Source of the DNA: Lunularia cruciata
Lineage: Eukaryota > Streptophyta > Marchantiopsida > Lunulariales > Lunulariaceae
NCBI GenBank assembly: GCA_948567375.1
Contig: OX419759.1
Location: forward strand, 42,188,593 to 42,252,592
Reading direction: 5' to 3'
DNA length: 64,000 nucleotides
The notes under the pieces are model-generated. The model ran no database searches and had not been told where the DNA came from. It saw nothing but the letters and a program-made list of their open reading frames with translations. The first letter of the stretch is position 1; each line of letters opens with the position of its first letter. This document shows positions 1 through 10,948 of this stretch, one piece after another. Made by a program: the position numbers and the translations under genes.

Positions 1-2640
1 AATGTACCTATACCTTTTAATGAGATCAATCCAATGTTCTCTAAATTGGTGTGGAATACTCGGCATTTGATCATCAACCAGGAAAATACATTGTGGTATT
101 CTATAAACATGGCAATCTATCCTGCCAACTCCTCTAAAGTGACTGTCTTTGAAATTTTAAAAATTTTGCCTTTGGACAAGACAACATCTTGACAGTCATT
201 AGGGTTGATGACTCTTTCAACTTGACTGACTCAACTTAACTCAAGTCAAACTACAGTCAAACCTCCTTCCTCTAAATCATTTTCAGCCAAGGTGATGTTG
301 TATGGGTCTTTGTCTTTGACCTCTACCTCTTAGCACTACAAGTAATTGACTTGGACTTCATCTTTGGAGTCTTCAAAAGACAAAGACAATGAATTTTTGG
401 ACTTATTTTCATCTTCCAATGAAGTTGTCTCCCCAAGGTGTAAAACCTTCATCCAACTTACAATCACCAGCTTTTGGTCTTCAAACAAAATGTCTTTAAA
501 CCTCAGCTTCTGCTGGTGCCAATCCACACCAACTTGGGCACTATACAATTAGGGTCTTCCAATCAATAGTGGATAACTATTTTTAGTCACTAGTCTCAAC
601 AAAATGTAATTTAATTTGAAGAGCATCCATCCAATGATCATAGTCATATTTGATAGCATACCCAAAGGCCGTCTCTTGATCTAGTCTGCAAACTTCAAAA
701 TTTGGGGTGTTGGTGTCTTTTGTCATGACATTCACACCAAAACCCAAATCAATGGGTATTGATGTGGTCATGCAACCCGTGATCTCCGCATCTACTTTGG
801 GAGATCCCAAATCTTCTTAGAAATTGTGGGCAAGTCTTTCTTGGTTATCTCCCTTACTTTCTTGAGGTAGAACTTAACTACTTTTATAGCTTGTTGTCTT
901 CCCATAATTGCTTGAATGTGATGTGTGCATTTGTGAATGCCTAATCTACCACAATATCATATTGGAATACTCTTCCCAACTTCACCTTCTTTGCATTCAT
1001 CTTTGGATTTGAAGTCTTGCCTTGTTCAAATTGGACTTTGGGGCACTTTATGATGGTATATGTGGTCTTGACCTGAGGTTCTTTGGGTTTACCCACCTTG
1101 GCTTGAATCAAATCCTTGATTTTGGATCTAATGTCAACCGAGAACACTAGAGGCTTCATCTTTGTATCCTCCTCCAAACTGATCTCCCAAATTTGTTATA
1201 TTGCCTCTTGTATTTCTTTCTGCAAGACCTTGGCTTTGGCTTTTGCTAGAATCTTCTCTTCCTTGGCAAAAATAATTGCTTTTGGATGTAGCCTCTTTGC
1301 CTTTCATGAAGACAAAGAAGTAGTACTCACTTCTTTCAGATCATGCTTCTTCTTACCAGAGCATGTTTCAACTTTCAAAATTTCAAGGTCCAACCATTCT
1401 CCTTCTGAAGCATGACTCCCTTCTTGAGGTCTCTCCTCCTCAAGTGTTAAAAAATTCACATTAGTATCCCCTTTTGACTGAAGCACAACATGCTCAACTA
1501 AGGTCTGTACATACTTCACCGGTGGCTTTGGATTAGGTGGTTGAGGGAATTGATTTTCAGTGTGGCCCAATCCTTTGCAATCTCCATAAAGGGAAACATA
1601 CCCAACTTGACACCGCGGCTAAGGGCAATTTGGAGACCAATGGCCCGTAGAACCAAAATTATAGCATGCACCCAATGCAACATTCTGAGGCCTATTTTGG
1701 CCACCCATTGGTAGTCTTCATTAGGAGGTGTTGTTGTTGTACTGCCTTGGTCCATACCTAAGACCTTGATACAATGTGCTTGCTTGAGGCTGTACCTCTT
1801 AGGTTTGGTACACGGCCTCCTCTTCCTCACTCTAGTCCTATCTTGGAACCTAATCAATTTTTTGCACTAGAAATTCATTATGAGTCAAACACTCCATGTT
1901 GGCATGGCTTGATTTGCCACACGCAGTGCACCATACATTTGGTTGGCCAAATGAAGGAGGCTTTCTCTGCTCTTTTGCCCCAATCATCTGGATCTTAAAA
2001 TTTGTAAACTCTTTTGTAAGAGTCTCCAGCTTATTATTGATCTTAGTAACACTTTTTGCTAGGGGTATCAATGGTTTCTTCCCTCCTTGCCTTTTTATTC
2101 TTCTTGACTTTGAATCTTCTTTGAATTTTGAAGAAGAACTAGAAGATATGGAGAATCCTTGCAAAGAAGAGGAGGTAGTGCAAAAAGCTCTTCATCTTAG
2201 CTTCTTGCCTTTCTTCTCCTAATTTCTTTGATTTTTGGAAGAATGAGAGTAGGCTGCCTTGTATTAGGTGACATGTTTGAGTACTTTGTCCAAGGAAGTT
2301 ACATTCTTCTCCTTGGTAAAAATTTGAATCTCTGGTGATAAACCTCCAAGGAACCAAGTGATGGCTTGGGCATCGGAGTAACCCATCACACTAGACTTCT
2401 TTAGAACTTGGTTCAATAGGGCTATGAACCGCTCAAGGTAGTCTCTCAACTTCTCATTCTTCCCATAGTCCAAATCATTGAGTGCCGCAAAGACACTCAT
2501 ATCATAATCAACTTCCCATAATCATTTCAAGAAACTATTTCTCAAGGCTGCCCAATCTGTTGGTTTGAACTCCTTATAGGTTATATGAGTGTACCAACTC
2601 CAAGCTTTCTTTTGGAGTAGACTTGGGAAAATGCACAGCC
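1..2640 (-). pseudogene. gag capsid, zinc-knuckle and protease-linker region of element A (broken)
   Basis: This continues gag beyond the insert. A capsid-like stretch at 2264-2500 reads MSVFAALNDLDYGKNEKLRD and ends AITWFLGGLSPEI. Residues encoded at 1889-1930 form a perfect CX2CX4HX4C zinc knuckle (CTACGKSSHANMEC). A degraded later knuckle (DCKGLGHTENQ) lies near 1540-1600. Further on, 941-1420 encodes a Lys-rich linker, and 336-560 contains YSAQVGVDWHQQKLRF, matching the segment after the aspartic-protease region in element B. At least five frame breaks separate these pieces. Gag packages RNA and the protease would mature the polyprotein. Homology to element B is seen directly; the domain names come from the family. 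Confidence 0.75.
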
Positions 2641-2649
2641 GGTGTCGTT

Positions 2650-5301
2650 GGGAAAAGGCCAGATGAGAGTGGTAAGGAGTGGTTGCAGGATTTCGAGAAG
2701 AGGAGTTGGCTGGACAAAAGCCCCAAACTGGGGTGGTTCAGCGCATAGAATAGGTGGATAGAAACTCTATGCTTGGGGAATGAGACTGTAACAACGTCCA
2801 GGTTTGGGGGTGGAGTGTTTGTTAGCCGAGGTCTGTAAGTGAGACAAGGTCCTTCCTTTCAGATTTGGGGGGGTAGGTATCAATGCCTTGGCTGCTGTCA
2901 TGAACACCAAAGTAAGCAAGCCGGAGGGCACTTTCACGTGGTGCTGAACTGCATGATGCCATTGCAGTTGGCTGGTTATAGAGTTCTGGGAGTTTACAGC
3001 ATGATCTGGGAAACATTCTCTGTTATTGGCTAGGAACAATGTAGCAGCTCCGTTGGCATTAGCTTGCACTATCCTGTGTTCATCATGGCTAACGGAGAAA
3101 GGACTGGACACCACGTGAAGAGAAAAATTTGGCATGAGGGTCCTTCGGCCAAGAGGTGCATATTATATACTTGGACCGGTGTAATGGGGTGTTTAGCCGG
3201 GAATGGAAGGCGGGTGGGAGATGATTATGGTGTTGTAATGAAAGGTTAGAAAGGTCCTGCATGTAGGAGTTCGAGAACTCTTAAGGGTGGAGGTGTCGGG
3301 GTTATAGGAAAAGTAAAGGATGATTCCTAGTGTGAGACAAAAAGGGGAGGAGCACAGAAGTATGAGTTTATGACAAGCTCATTGTTGTAGGGGAGTCCAA
3401 AAAGGAGGTGGAAGGGACTGGGTTGATTACGAAGGGGGCTTTGCGTGTATTTCTTGGCTCTCCATCTTCATGGTGAAGGATAATTGGACTGTGCAGAAGT
3501 TTTCAGCTTCTGTACATGGATGTACCGGTTGTGTTCAAATCCTCTCCACGTCCACAGCAAATGCGGGTTCACATGCTCTGCTGTGTTTGAACACACGGAA
3601 GTCGAATTGCTCACCGTTTAGTTGACTTTTTCTTGATATATGTCGACTAAGAAGGATTTTGCTACAACGAGATTGTGGAGCAGGCCAGTTTGGGTCCCTG
3701 TGGTTGATGAATGTGGACAGGAACTGGGTATCATTGGGTCTTAGATTCTAGGGTCATGCAAGAAGATCCCGTGTTTCTCTCCTGGGCCGAGAGGGAAGTT
3801 GGCAAGGTTGGGCAGGAGTTGAGTTTTTCACAGTGAGAAGGACTGCCAGTGTTGGGAAATGAGGAGACGAGTTTTGGGAAAGTGCAAGGGATTTCGAGAG
3901 AAACAGTAGGGAAATGATGGAGAAATATTGAAAGTGAGAAGAGCTGCCAAATTTCGGGAAATCCAAAGAGGAGTTTCAGAGAGAGAAAATTGCAGAAGAT
4001 TTCAAGAAAGGACAGTAGGGTTTTCGGGAAAGTGCAGAGGATTTCAAGAAAAGAACAGTAGGGTTTTTGGGAAAGTGCAGAGGATTTTGAGAGAAGACAG
4101 TAGGGAAGTGATGGAGAATTATCAAAAGTGAGAACAGCTGCCAATTTCAAGAAAGTGCAGAGGATTTTCGAGAGAAGACAGTAGGGAAGTGATGGAGAAA
4201 TATCAAAAGTGAGAAGAGCTGCCAGTTTTGGGAAATAAGGAGAAGAGTTTTGGGAAAGTGCAGAGGATTTTGAGAGAAGACTGTAGGTAAGTATTGAGAA
4301 TTATCGAAAGGTGAGAACGGCTGCCAGTTTTTGGGAAATCAAGAGAGGAGTTTCAGAGAGAGAAAGTTGCAGAAGATTTCTAGAAAAGAACAGTAGAGTT
4401 TTCGGGAAAGTGTAGAGGATTTCGAGAGAAGACAGTAGGGAAGTGATGGAGAAATATCAAAAGTGAGAAGAGCTGCCAGTTTCGGGAAATGAGGAGAGGA
4501 GTTTCAAGAGAGAAAGTTGCAGAGGATTTTGAGAGGGAAGTTGGCAAGGTTGGGCAGGAGTTGAGTTTTTCACAGTGAGAAGGACTGACAGTTTTTGGGA
4601 AATGCCAGAGGAGTCTCAAGAGAGAAGTTTGTAGGAACTTTTGAGAGAGACAGAGGGTGTTTAGAGGAGAAAGCATTGATGCAAGTGCTGCTGGGAGGTG
4701 AAGGAAGAAGTCCAGAGGGTGAGTCGTCTTTACTGTTATTGGACAGAGTGCGTGTGAAGGCACCAGCTGAAATGATTTTCTGTCATAATTTAGTGCATAC
4801 ACTATATGAACTGGAGTTGGTTGGCTTTTCCAAACTTGTGAACCTTGCAGTTGGAATTTTATGAATGACAAATCCTGAGAAAATGGTGTGTTTGATCTGT
4901 GACTAGCGCCAAGGAAGTTCCATTTTAGGAGCTCTCATTCCGTCTATATGAATGGTTTGGTTCAGTAGTCTGGGTGCCGGGTTGAGCCAAATAGAATACT
5001 ATTTGTTGTCTGTGAAATTCCCAGCCATTCCTAGGGACCGTCGGGTCCAAAACCGTAGCAGAACCTGCATGAACTAGCCAGTTCTGCGAAGGCCAAAGAC
5101 AAACACAAACCCTCAAGAAGCCCAACATCAGGAAACAAAGGAAAACCCAAAATTTTACAGAGTTGAGATTTCCAACACACTAGGAATAGGAAGAAAATGA
5201 TAGTCTACGAGAAACTCTAAATCAACTACAATAACCGCACACTAAGCACAAGCAGCCAGGTGCTCGGTGCACTCTCGAGGCCAGCAAATTCCCCGACACA
5301 G
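2650..5301. mobile_element. 2.65 kb insert in gag of element A, probably a non-autonomous element
   Basis: Comparison with element B gives both edges: the element A sequence stops at about 2645 and resumes at 5302. The insert ends in short inverted termini (TGTCG at 2650, CGACA at 5297-5301). The flanking bases ACCTG and ACCGG (read on the minus strand) could be a mutated 5-bp target duplication. No recognisable transposase, gag or pol is present. The centre (3789-4660) is an irregular tandem array. The outer parts (2650-3788 and 4661-5301) resemble nothing else in the window. TGTCG...CGACA ends would suit a short LTR-type or other non-autonomous element; I found no partner LTR. Confidence 0.6.
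3789..4660. repeat. irregular tandem array, seven variable units, in the 2.65 kb insert
   Basis: Units begin with (A)GTGAGAAG(A/G)(G/A)CTGCC at about 3831, 3930, 4128, 4209, 4310, 4463 and 4577. They continue with recurring modules: GGGAAAGTGCAGAGGATTT, GAGAGAAGACAGTAGGGAAG and TGATGGAGAAATATCAAA. Units vary from about 80 to 200 bp because modules are duplicated or lost. A 50-bp module starting GAGAGGGAAGTTGGCAAGG occurs almost unchanged at 3789 and 4531, so a larger block of about 742 bp was also duplicated. Purines dominate the plus strand. Confidence 0.85.
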
Positions 5302-6085
5302 GTCAGTAGAGTCATGCGCCTTATTGATGAAGGAGATGACTTTGAATTCTTTTATGAATTCATCAGGGTCTTCATCTTGCTCCAACCCCTTGTACTTTTG
5401 ATAGGCATGTCAGGTAACAAGTAGCAAAGTCATTTTGTAACTTTGCAAAACAGGCTACGGTAATGTGGGGCTTGATGAACCCAAGGTTATGGTTGGTGAT
5501 TTGTGTAAAATTGAGCCCAAAGGTTCACCAAGTTCAAGATGGGGTCTTCATCAATAGATTACTTTTCTGTTGGTGAGTTGACTTCAACTAGAGTTGGAGA
5601 CAGAGGTTCAATATCTTCAGATGGCTCTTTGAGATACCTTCAAACAAGTGGAGGAATTGTATGAAGAAGATAATGACACTCTTCTTCTATCAGAATTCAT
5701 GTTGTCTTTTCACAAATGAATTATTCTATAAAACCGTCTCCCTTGATAGCTCTTGAGGAAGTAGGTGTATTGGGTCATAGTGAATATATTTGTCCACTTG
5801 CATCTTTCTTCTTCTTGGGATTTAGAAATGAAAAGTAGCCTTGCCACCTGAGCTCTTGTTTCTTCTTGAGGTCTATCAAAGCTTCTTGAACTTTGTGAAA
5901 AAGTTGCAAATCCAATGCCTCCTTCTCAACTTCATCAAAGGTGATATGGCTCTTTTTGGCATTCTTCTTCTTCATGATGCAAAGTTCATTTACAAACTCT
6001 CTCTTCCCATTGTTCTCTCAATGCAAACATTGATATTTGTTGGACATTCAATTTTAGAATTGGCTTTGTATTCTTGCACTCCCAA
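5302..6085 (-). pseudogene. gag N-terminal part of element A (broken)
   Basis: This is the first segment of gag, starting shortly after the primer-binding site. The best open stretch (5775-5975) reads MKKKNAKKSHITFDEVEKEA..., Lys-rich and followed by LDLQLFHKVQEAL. The same segment occurs in element B at 18352-18597 (FDETKLKVLDFQLLHKVQEAL), which shows it is a conserved protein region and not chance. It continues with frameshifts down to 5302, where the 2.65 kb insert interrupts it. Gag would form the cytoplasmic virus-like particle. The function is inferred from position and from the capsid and zinc-knuckle region beyond the insert. Confidence 0.7.
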
Positions 6086-6092
6086 GATTTTT

Positions 6093-6111
6093 ATCCTTGG
6101 CAATGGCACCA
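6093..6111 (-). other. primer-binding site of element A (tRNA-Asp type, mutated)
   Basis: On the minus strand the bases directly after the LTR end (TTGTCACA, then TGATTTT) read TGGTGCCATTGCCAAGGAT. This matches the tRNA-Asp type site of plant Athila/Tat elements, TGGCGCCGTTGCCGGGGAT, at 15 of 19 positions. All four differences are C-to-T or G-to-A changes. Confidence 0.75.
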
Positions 6112-6118
6112 AAAATCA

Positions 6119-7549
6119 TGTGACAACCAGGCAAATATCACTTTTGTGATAATTAGTAAGTAAAGTTTGTTCACACATAGAAACTGATGAGAAATGGTCA
6201 CATACAAAGTAAAAAATAACAATTTAGCTCTTCTTGAGTGCTTCTTCAATCTCTTATTGAAAAACCACACCCAAAAGAGAGTAAAAAGCATTGATTACAA
6301 TCTTGTCACAAATTACACACTCATAATCACAATACTTCCAATTTTTTCTGAACAAATTGCAATTGTGATGATTTAGATTCTTCCAAAGAAGGCAACTTCA
6401 CTACAAAACAAATTCACCTCAAAATTATGTTCCACCTCTCCACTAAAGGCACAACTTCTTTGATCAAAATTTCTTCACATTAACCCCATATTGCGCTCCC
6501 AAATGAAAAATACTACCAACACTACAATTCCTCATGGATCTATCAAGGCATTGCTTTGATTTCTTTCTACTCAAGATCAAACACATAGAATGAAATCAAA
6601 GTTGTGGCATCCAATTTCCAACATCCAAGAAGCTCACTGACTTGCATTTCAAAAATATCCAAACACTCATAAACACACACACACACGATTGATACTTAGA
6701 ATTAAGCTAAAATGACGAGCACTAAGTTATAGCACTTTGCTTTACTCAACTTTGAAAATACAAATATTGAACAACAACACATTGCAAGTGCTTCCTTTAA
6801 ATAGGCTAAGCACTTTGATAATTATCTAACTAATATACCATTTCCTAATAATATCCAAATCCAAAATGGCAACCCACTCTTCATAACTGTCAATTCAAAT
6901 CTCAAACTAGCTATGAATCCAATCCAATATCTACCTCTTCTTCTTCTAAAATTGATGTAACTTCCCTTGCTTCTTGTACTTTGAATCTATCAACTTTACA
7001 AGTTCTTCTATTTCTCTAATCTCTTCAGTCTAAATTGCAACTGACTCATAAGCATTCTATTTATCTCCTTAGCTTCCAACCCACTTACTCCTAATCACTC
7101 AGATAACTCCTCCAAAGGCACTTGCACTCCTACCTCTCTTACTTCACCTTGGGTTCCTAACTTCAAACTACTCCAAATCTACTCTGACTCAGATTTCACT
7201 AAATCTAATATGATACACACATTTTCTCCCACTTCACTAATTTTCCTATCTACTTGATCTGTAAGTTGAATCAAAAGATTGTTGAGATTCGTATCCTTTG
7301 CCTTTCTCTTCCTCATCTCCTGCACTAACAACCTCATCTCATGCAGGCATACTTCTTCTACCTTCACTTTGGCTTTGGCTTTGGCTTTCAGCATCATACT
7401 AAGCTTCTCTATTACTCCCCCTACCTGCTTTGATGTATGATCTTGAGCTCTCTCCACCTGCAATTCTTCATAGTACATCTTTAATGCATCTTTGAACTTG
7501 GCTTTCAATGCTTCCATCTCCTCCATGTATTGGGCAAGTTGGGCTTCCA
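6119..7549 (-). mobile_element. 5' LTR of element A, truncated
   Basis: The LTR begins on the plus strand with TGTGACAACC at 6119, directly abutting the primer-binding site. It aligns over its length with the other minus LTRs at 7649 and 29450. A TATA-like motif (minus-strand CTATTTAAA) lies at 6796-6804. The LTR breaks off near 7549, where plus-strand pol sequence of element D begins. About 2 kb of LTR, including its outer end, is therefore missing. The break falls in the coiled-coil coding part of the LTR. Confidence 0.75.
6960..7549 (-). pseudogene. LTR-encoded coiled-coil protein, C-terminal part (LTR A)
   Basis: This is a remnant of the protein carried in the LTRs of this family. The open stretch from 7549 down to 7179 encodes a coiled coil (AQLAQYMEEMEALKAKFKDA), then the conserved block VCLHEMRLLVQEMRKRKAKD and NLNNLLIQLTDQVDRK. 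The frame is broken near 7179, and an acidic tail continues to about 6960. The coding frame reads on past 7549 into the neighbouring pol fragment, so an open frame spanning 7179-7613 is a chimera and not a gene. The function is unknown. The same block recurs in at least five other LTR copies here. Confidence 0.65.
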
Positions 7550-7648
7550 TATTAATGACAAGACCAGTTTCTTGATGAAGAACTTTATTATTTGATGACA
7601 ATACAAAGTACAATGTATGCTATAGAGTACCACTCTCTACATACTTTC
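7550..7648 (+). pseudogene. element D pol fragment upstream of integrase, left of solo LTR S1
   Basis: These about 100 bases align with element B 22810-22900, the linker between RNase H and integrase (both share a TTTC(T/C)TGATGAA(G/A)A stretch and an ACAAAGTAC-like stretch). The alignment resumes at 13207 after the solo LTR. The fragment is therefore the left half of a pol gene split by the insertion. Its left edge at about 7550 is an abrupt junction with LTR A. Confidence 0.65.
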
Positions 7649-8439
7649 TATGACAACCCAGCAAGCATCACTTCTGTAGTAATCAGTAAGTAAAGTTCAT
7701 TCCCACAACAATATGAGTCAAAAATGGTCAAATATGAAGTTAAACAATAACCAACCAGCTCTTCTTGGTTGTGTCTTTAATCTCTCGAGTAGAAACTATA
7801 CCCAAAAGAGAGTAACAAGCGCTCAATAGCAATTCTTGTCACAAATTACACACCCATAATCACAATACTTAAAATCTTTTGAAACCAACTTTGATTGTGA
7901 TGATTTAGTTCTTCCCAAAGAAAGCTACTTTACCACAAAATTACTTTGACTCAAAATTTTGTTCCACCCCTCCACTGAAGGCACAAATTTTTAATCAAAG
8001 TTGCTTTCCATCAACCCCGATCTGATCACAAATGCAAAATACTACCAACACTAAAATTCCTCATAGATCTATCAAGGCATTGCTTTGATTGCTATTTCCT
8101 CAGGATCAAACACACAAAATGAAATTAGAAATATGGAATCTAACATTCAACAAGCACTTCAAATTTCTCCAAACACTCACAAACACAAAGAAGATTGTTA
8201 CTCAAAAGCAAGTTGAAACAACGAGCACTAAGTTACAACACTTTGCTTTACTCAACTTTGAAAATATAAGTACTTAACAACAACTCACTATGTATGTCTC
8301 CTTTAAATAAGCTTATCACTTGATGGCTATTAACTAAAATACCATTTCCTAACAACTTTACCAACCTATAGATCCGAAATGAAAAAACCACATGCCTCTT
8401 CATATCTACCTCTTCATATATCAAAACTATAACTAATCC

Positions 8440-9111
8440 AATCTAATGTCAACCTCAACTTTTGCTTCTACTTCAATCACTTCACCTTCTTTAGGTCTAT
8501 CAAATACCACTACTTCATCCACTATTTCTACTTTCTCTTCAATCTAAAATGAAATTAGAATGATAGCTAACCTATCATTGTTCTGATTTTCTAACCCAAT
8601 CTCTCCTAATGTCTCAAACAACTCACACAAAGACACATGCTCTCCTACTTCTACAACTTTGGACTCCTTATCCACCTTCATCTCACTACAAAGTCATCTA
8701 AATCTGATCCAACAAAATTTAATATGAGAAAATATTGTCTCCTACCTCTAACATCTTCTTTGCCACTTGATCTCTCAAACAAATCAGAAGATTGTTCATA
8801 TCAATGTCTTTCACTTTCCTCCTTCTTGTCTTCTGCACCAACAATTTTAATTTTTGCATCCTCACCTCTTCCAACTTACTCTCATTCTCAATACTCAGCA
8901 TGGACTTCAACTCCCCCACAGCTACTCTTATCTGACTCCATACTTAGAACTATCATCTCTTTACTTTGTTCTACCTCTAATTTGTTCCAATACATCATCA
9001 ACTCATCTTTGAATTCTACCCTCAGCACTTCCTTCTCTTCTACATACTAGACTTGTTGACCTTCTACACTTTTGAGCAAAATCCCCAATTGATCTTCCTC
9101 CCAATGTCTGT
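8440..9111 (-). pseudogene. LTR-encoded coiled-coil protein, C-terminal half (S1)
   Basis: This is the C-terminal half of the LTR protein in S1. The stretch 8719-8919 encodes ELKSMLSIENESKLEEVRMQ, then KLKLLVQKTRRRKVKDIDMN and NLLICLRDQVAKKMLEVGDN, the block conserved in all copies. Coiled-coil sequence continues to 9111, where solo LTR S2 cuts the frame; the N-terminal half resumes at 10949. An acidic tail reaches about 8440. Several stops and frameshifts make it a pseudogene. The function is unknown. Confidence 0.65.
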
Positions 9112-10948
9112 TGTGGTGCCCACATTTTTCATTTTGGACAAGTTTTAAAGAAGAAATGCATTACTGAAACCAAATTGAGAAGAAATGATGAGAACTCTGT
9201 ATTTTGATTTGACCCAAAGAAGTTGACTTCATGTTAGAGGAAGAGGGACTCAGATTGGATTGAAGGAGTGCACACCCAAAGAAGGAATGGAAGTTGCAAG
9301 TAAGGATTCTTGTGGGGGTTGTATCTCAATGATGACATGTCTAAATCATGTGTGCTATATCTCGTTGGAAGTGTCTCGTCCAGGGCTTTCTATTGCTACC
9401 AAAAGTGTAGAGTTTGGAGGTTTGTAGAAGAAGTTATAAGTATTTGAAGTTTTGGGAGTAATGTATAGAGTAGTTGAGTGTCTTTGGGTTCATAGTATTG
9501 CGGGTCTATACGACTTTGGACTTCGGGTTTACATGACTTCGGGTCAAGAGACTTTGCCTCAAGATGAAAGTGACTAGATTGGAGGTAGTCAAACCTTGGA
9601 GTGCAGTGAAGGTGACTTTGGGAATTTTGCTAGAGGCATCAAAGGAAGTAAGAGTAGGGAAAGAAGATATTTAGGATACCCATGACTTCAATTTCAATTC
9701 AGATTGAAGATGGGATAGAAATTGAAGGAGAAGTAGTAGTAGTGAATGAACCCAAAGTGCAAGATTAGACAATAAATGTCTTTGGGTCAATTACATGAGT
9801 GATTAGGGGACAATGGGTGACAAATTAAAGGTGTAGATAGTGTACCCATGCTTTCAATTACAATTCTTGATAAGAATATAATAGAATTAGCAAAGGAATT
9901 GATAGTAGTTAGACATAAAGTAACAAAGATAGGAGTGCAGGTGTCTTCAGCTTTGACATTTGACACTTTAGAGAAGAGTGGGTTGGAAGATAACGAGTTA
10001 GATAGGATACCTACTAGTGCAATTGTGGTTCTGAGTGAAGAAATTATAGAAATAGAAGAGTTAGGAGTAGGATCAAATAGACCCGAGGATGGTGAAATTC
10101 TCAAGGGATCATCGGGTTTGAAAGTCAAGGTCGAGGTAGACATTGGATTGGAGTAGTAATAGTTTTGAGATTTGAAAGGCAGATATGAAGATGTGCATTG
10201 TCATTTTGGATTTGTAGGTTTGTAGAGTTGTTGTAGAACGGTATAGTTGTTAGTAACTATCGATAGCTTCACTATTTAAAGGAGCATTCATAGTAAAATG
10301 TTGTTCAGTACTCATATTTCTAATAATAGATAAAGCAAAGTGCTATGAAGTAGTGCTCATCATTTGAGCTTGATTCTGAGTATCAATTTTGCATGTGTGT
10401 TTGTGAGTGTGTGGAGAATTTTGAAGTGCAAGTCAGTGTGTTTGTTGGATGTTGGATTCCATAGCCTTGATCTTCATTTTGTGTGTTTGATCTTGAGTAG
10501 AGTGCAATAAAAGCAATGCCTTGATAGATTTGAGAGGAATTGTAGTGTTGGTAGTATTTTGCATTTGTGAGTGAAGCGCAATGTTGATGTGAAGCAATTT
10601 AGATTGAGGAAGTTGTGCCTTCAATGGAAGAGTAGAACACAATTCAGAGGTGAAGTCATTTTGTAGTGAAGTGCCATTTTCAAAAGAGACGGAATCATCA
10701 CAATCAAGATTGTTTGGAAAGATTTGATGGAGTTGTGATTAAGGAGTGTTAATTTGTGACAAGATTGCAAATCAGTGATTGTTACTCTCTTCTGGGTGTA
10801 GTTTCTACCTGAGAGATTAAAGACACAACCAAGAAGAATTGCTTGTTACCATTTGACTTTGTATTTGGATATCTCTGATCAGTTTCTCTATGGGAACAAA
10901 CTTTACTTACCTGATTATTGCAAAAGTGATATTTGCCGGGTTGTCACA
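9112..10948 (+). mobile_element. solo LTR S2 nested in S1
   Basis: The LTR begins TGTGGTGCCCACATTTTTC at 9112 and ends GGGTTGTCACA at 10948. The flanks TCTGT (9107-9111) and TCTAT (10949-10953) are a 5-bp target duplication with one G/A difference. S1 coding sequence is continuous across it. At 1837 bp it is half the usual LTR length. The first 120-200 bp and the last 1.3 kb match other copies, but most of the protein-coding middle is missing. Bases about 9300-9640 have no clear match elsewhere in the window. Confidence 0.85.
9640..10156 (+). pseudogene. LTR-encoded protein, acidic C-terminal tail only (S2)
   Basis: The open stretch 9848-10156 encodes the tail that follows the conserved LHELKLLVQ block in other copies: VQVSSALTFDTLEKSGLEDN, ...DRIPTSAIVVLSEEIIEIEE, and a final SGLKVKVEVDIGLE. 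This matches 17033-17419 (ending SGLEAKVKVNIRLD) and 33557-33844. The upstream coiled coil and N-terminal module are deleted in this LTR. An immediately preceding segment (9660-9780) looks like a second, partial copy of the same tail. Confidence 0.6.

Larger units (their letters stand above)
1..7549 (-). mobile_element. Gypsy element A (Athila/Tat-like, long-LTR family), 3' part beyond left edge
   Basis: This is a minus-strand LTR retrotransposon read from its 5' LTR (6119 upward, truncated near 7549) through a primer-binding site (6093-6111) into gag (6090 down to about 1500) and the protease region. The left window edge cuts it just before reverse transcriptase. It aligns collinearly with the plus-strand element B at 18216-21500. 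Base 2640 aligns with about 19034 and base 5302 with the position just before it, so 2650-5301 is an insertion into gag. Bases 1-60 match the stretch before RT in element B near 21486. All frames carry stops, so it is a non-functional copy. Confidence 0.85.

Noticed and set aside
3789-4660. Regularly recurring units that might be taken for a CRISPR array
   Set aside because: The units themselves are the repeated part, lengths vary from 80 to 200 bp, there are no unique spacers, and the sequence is plant nuclear DNA.
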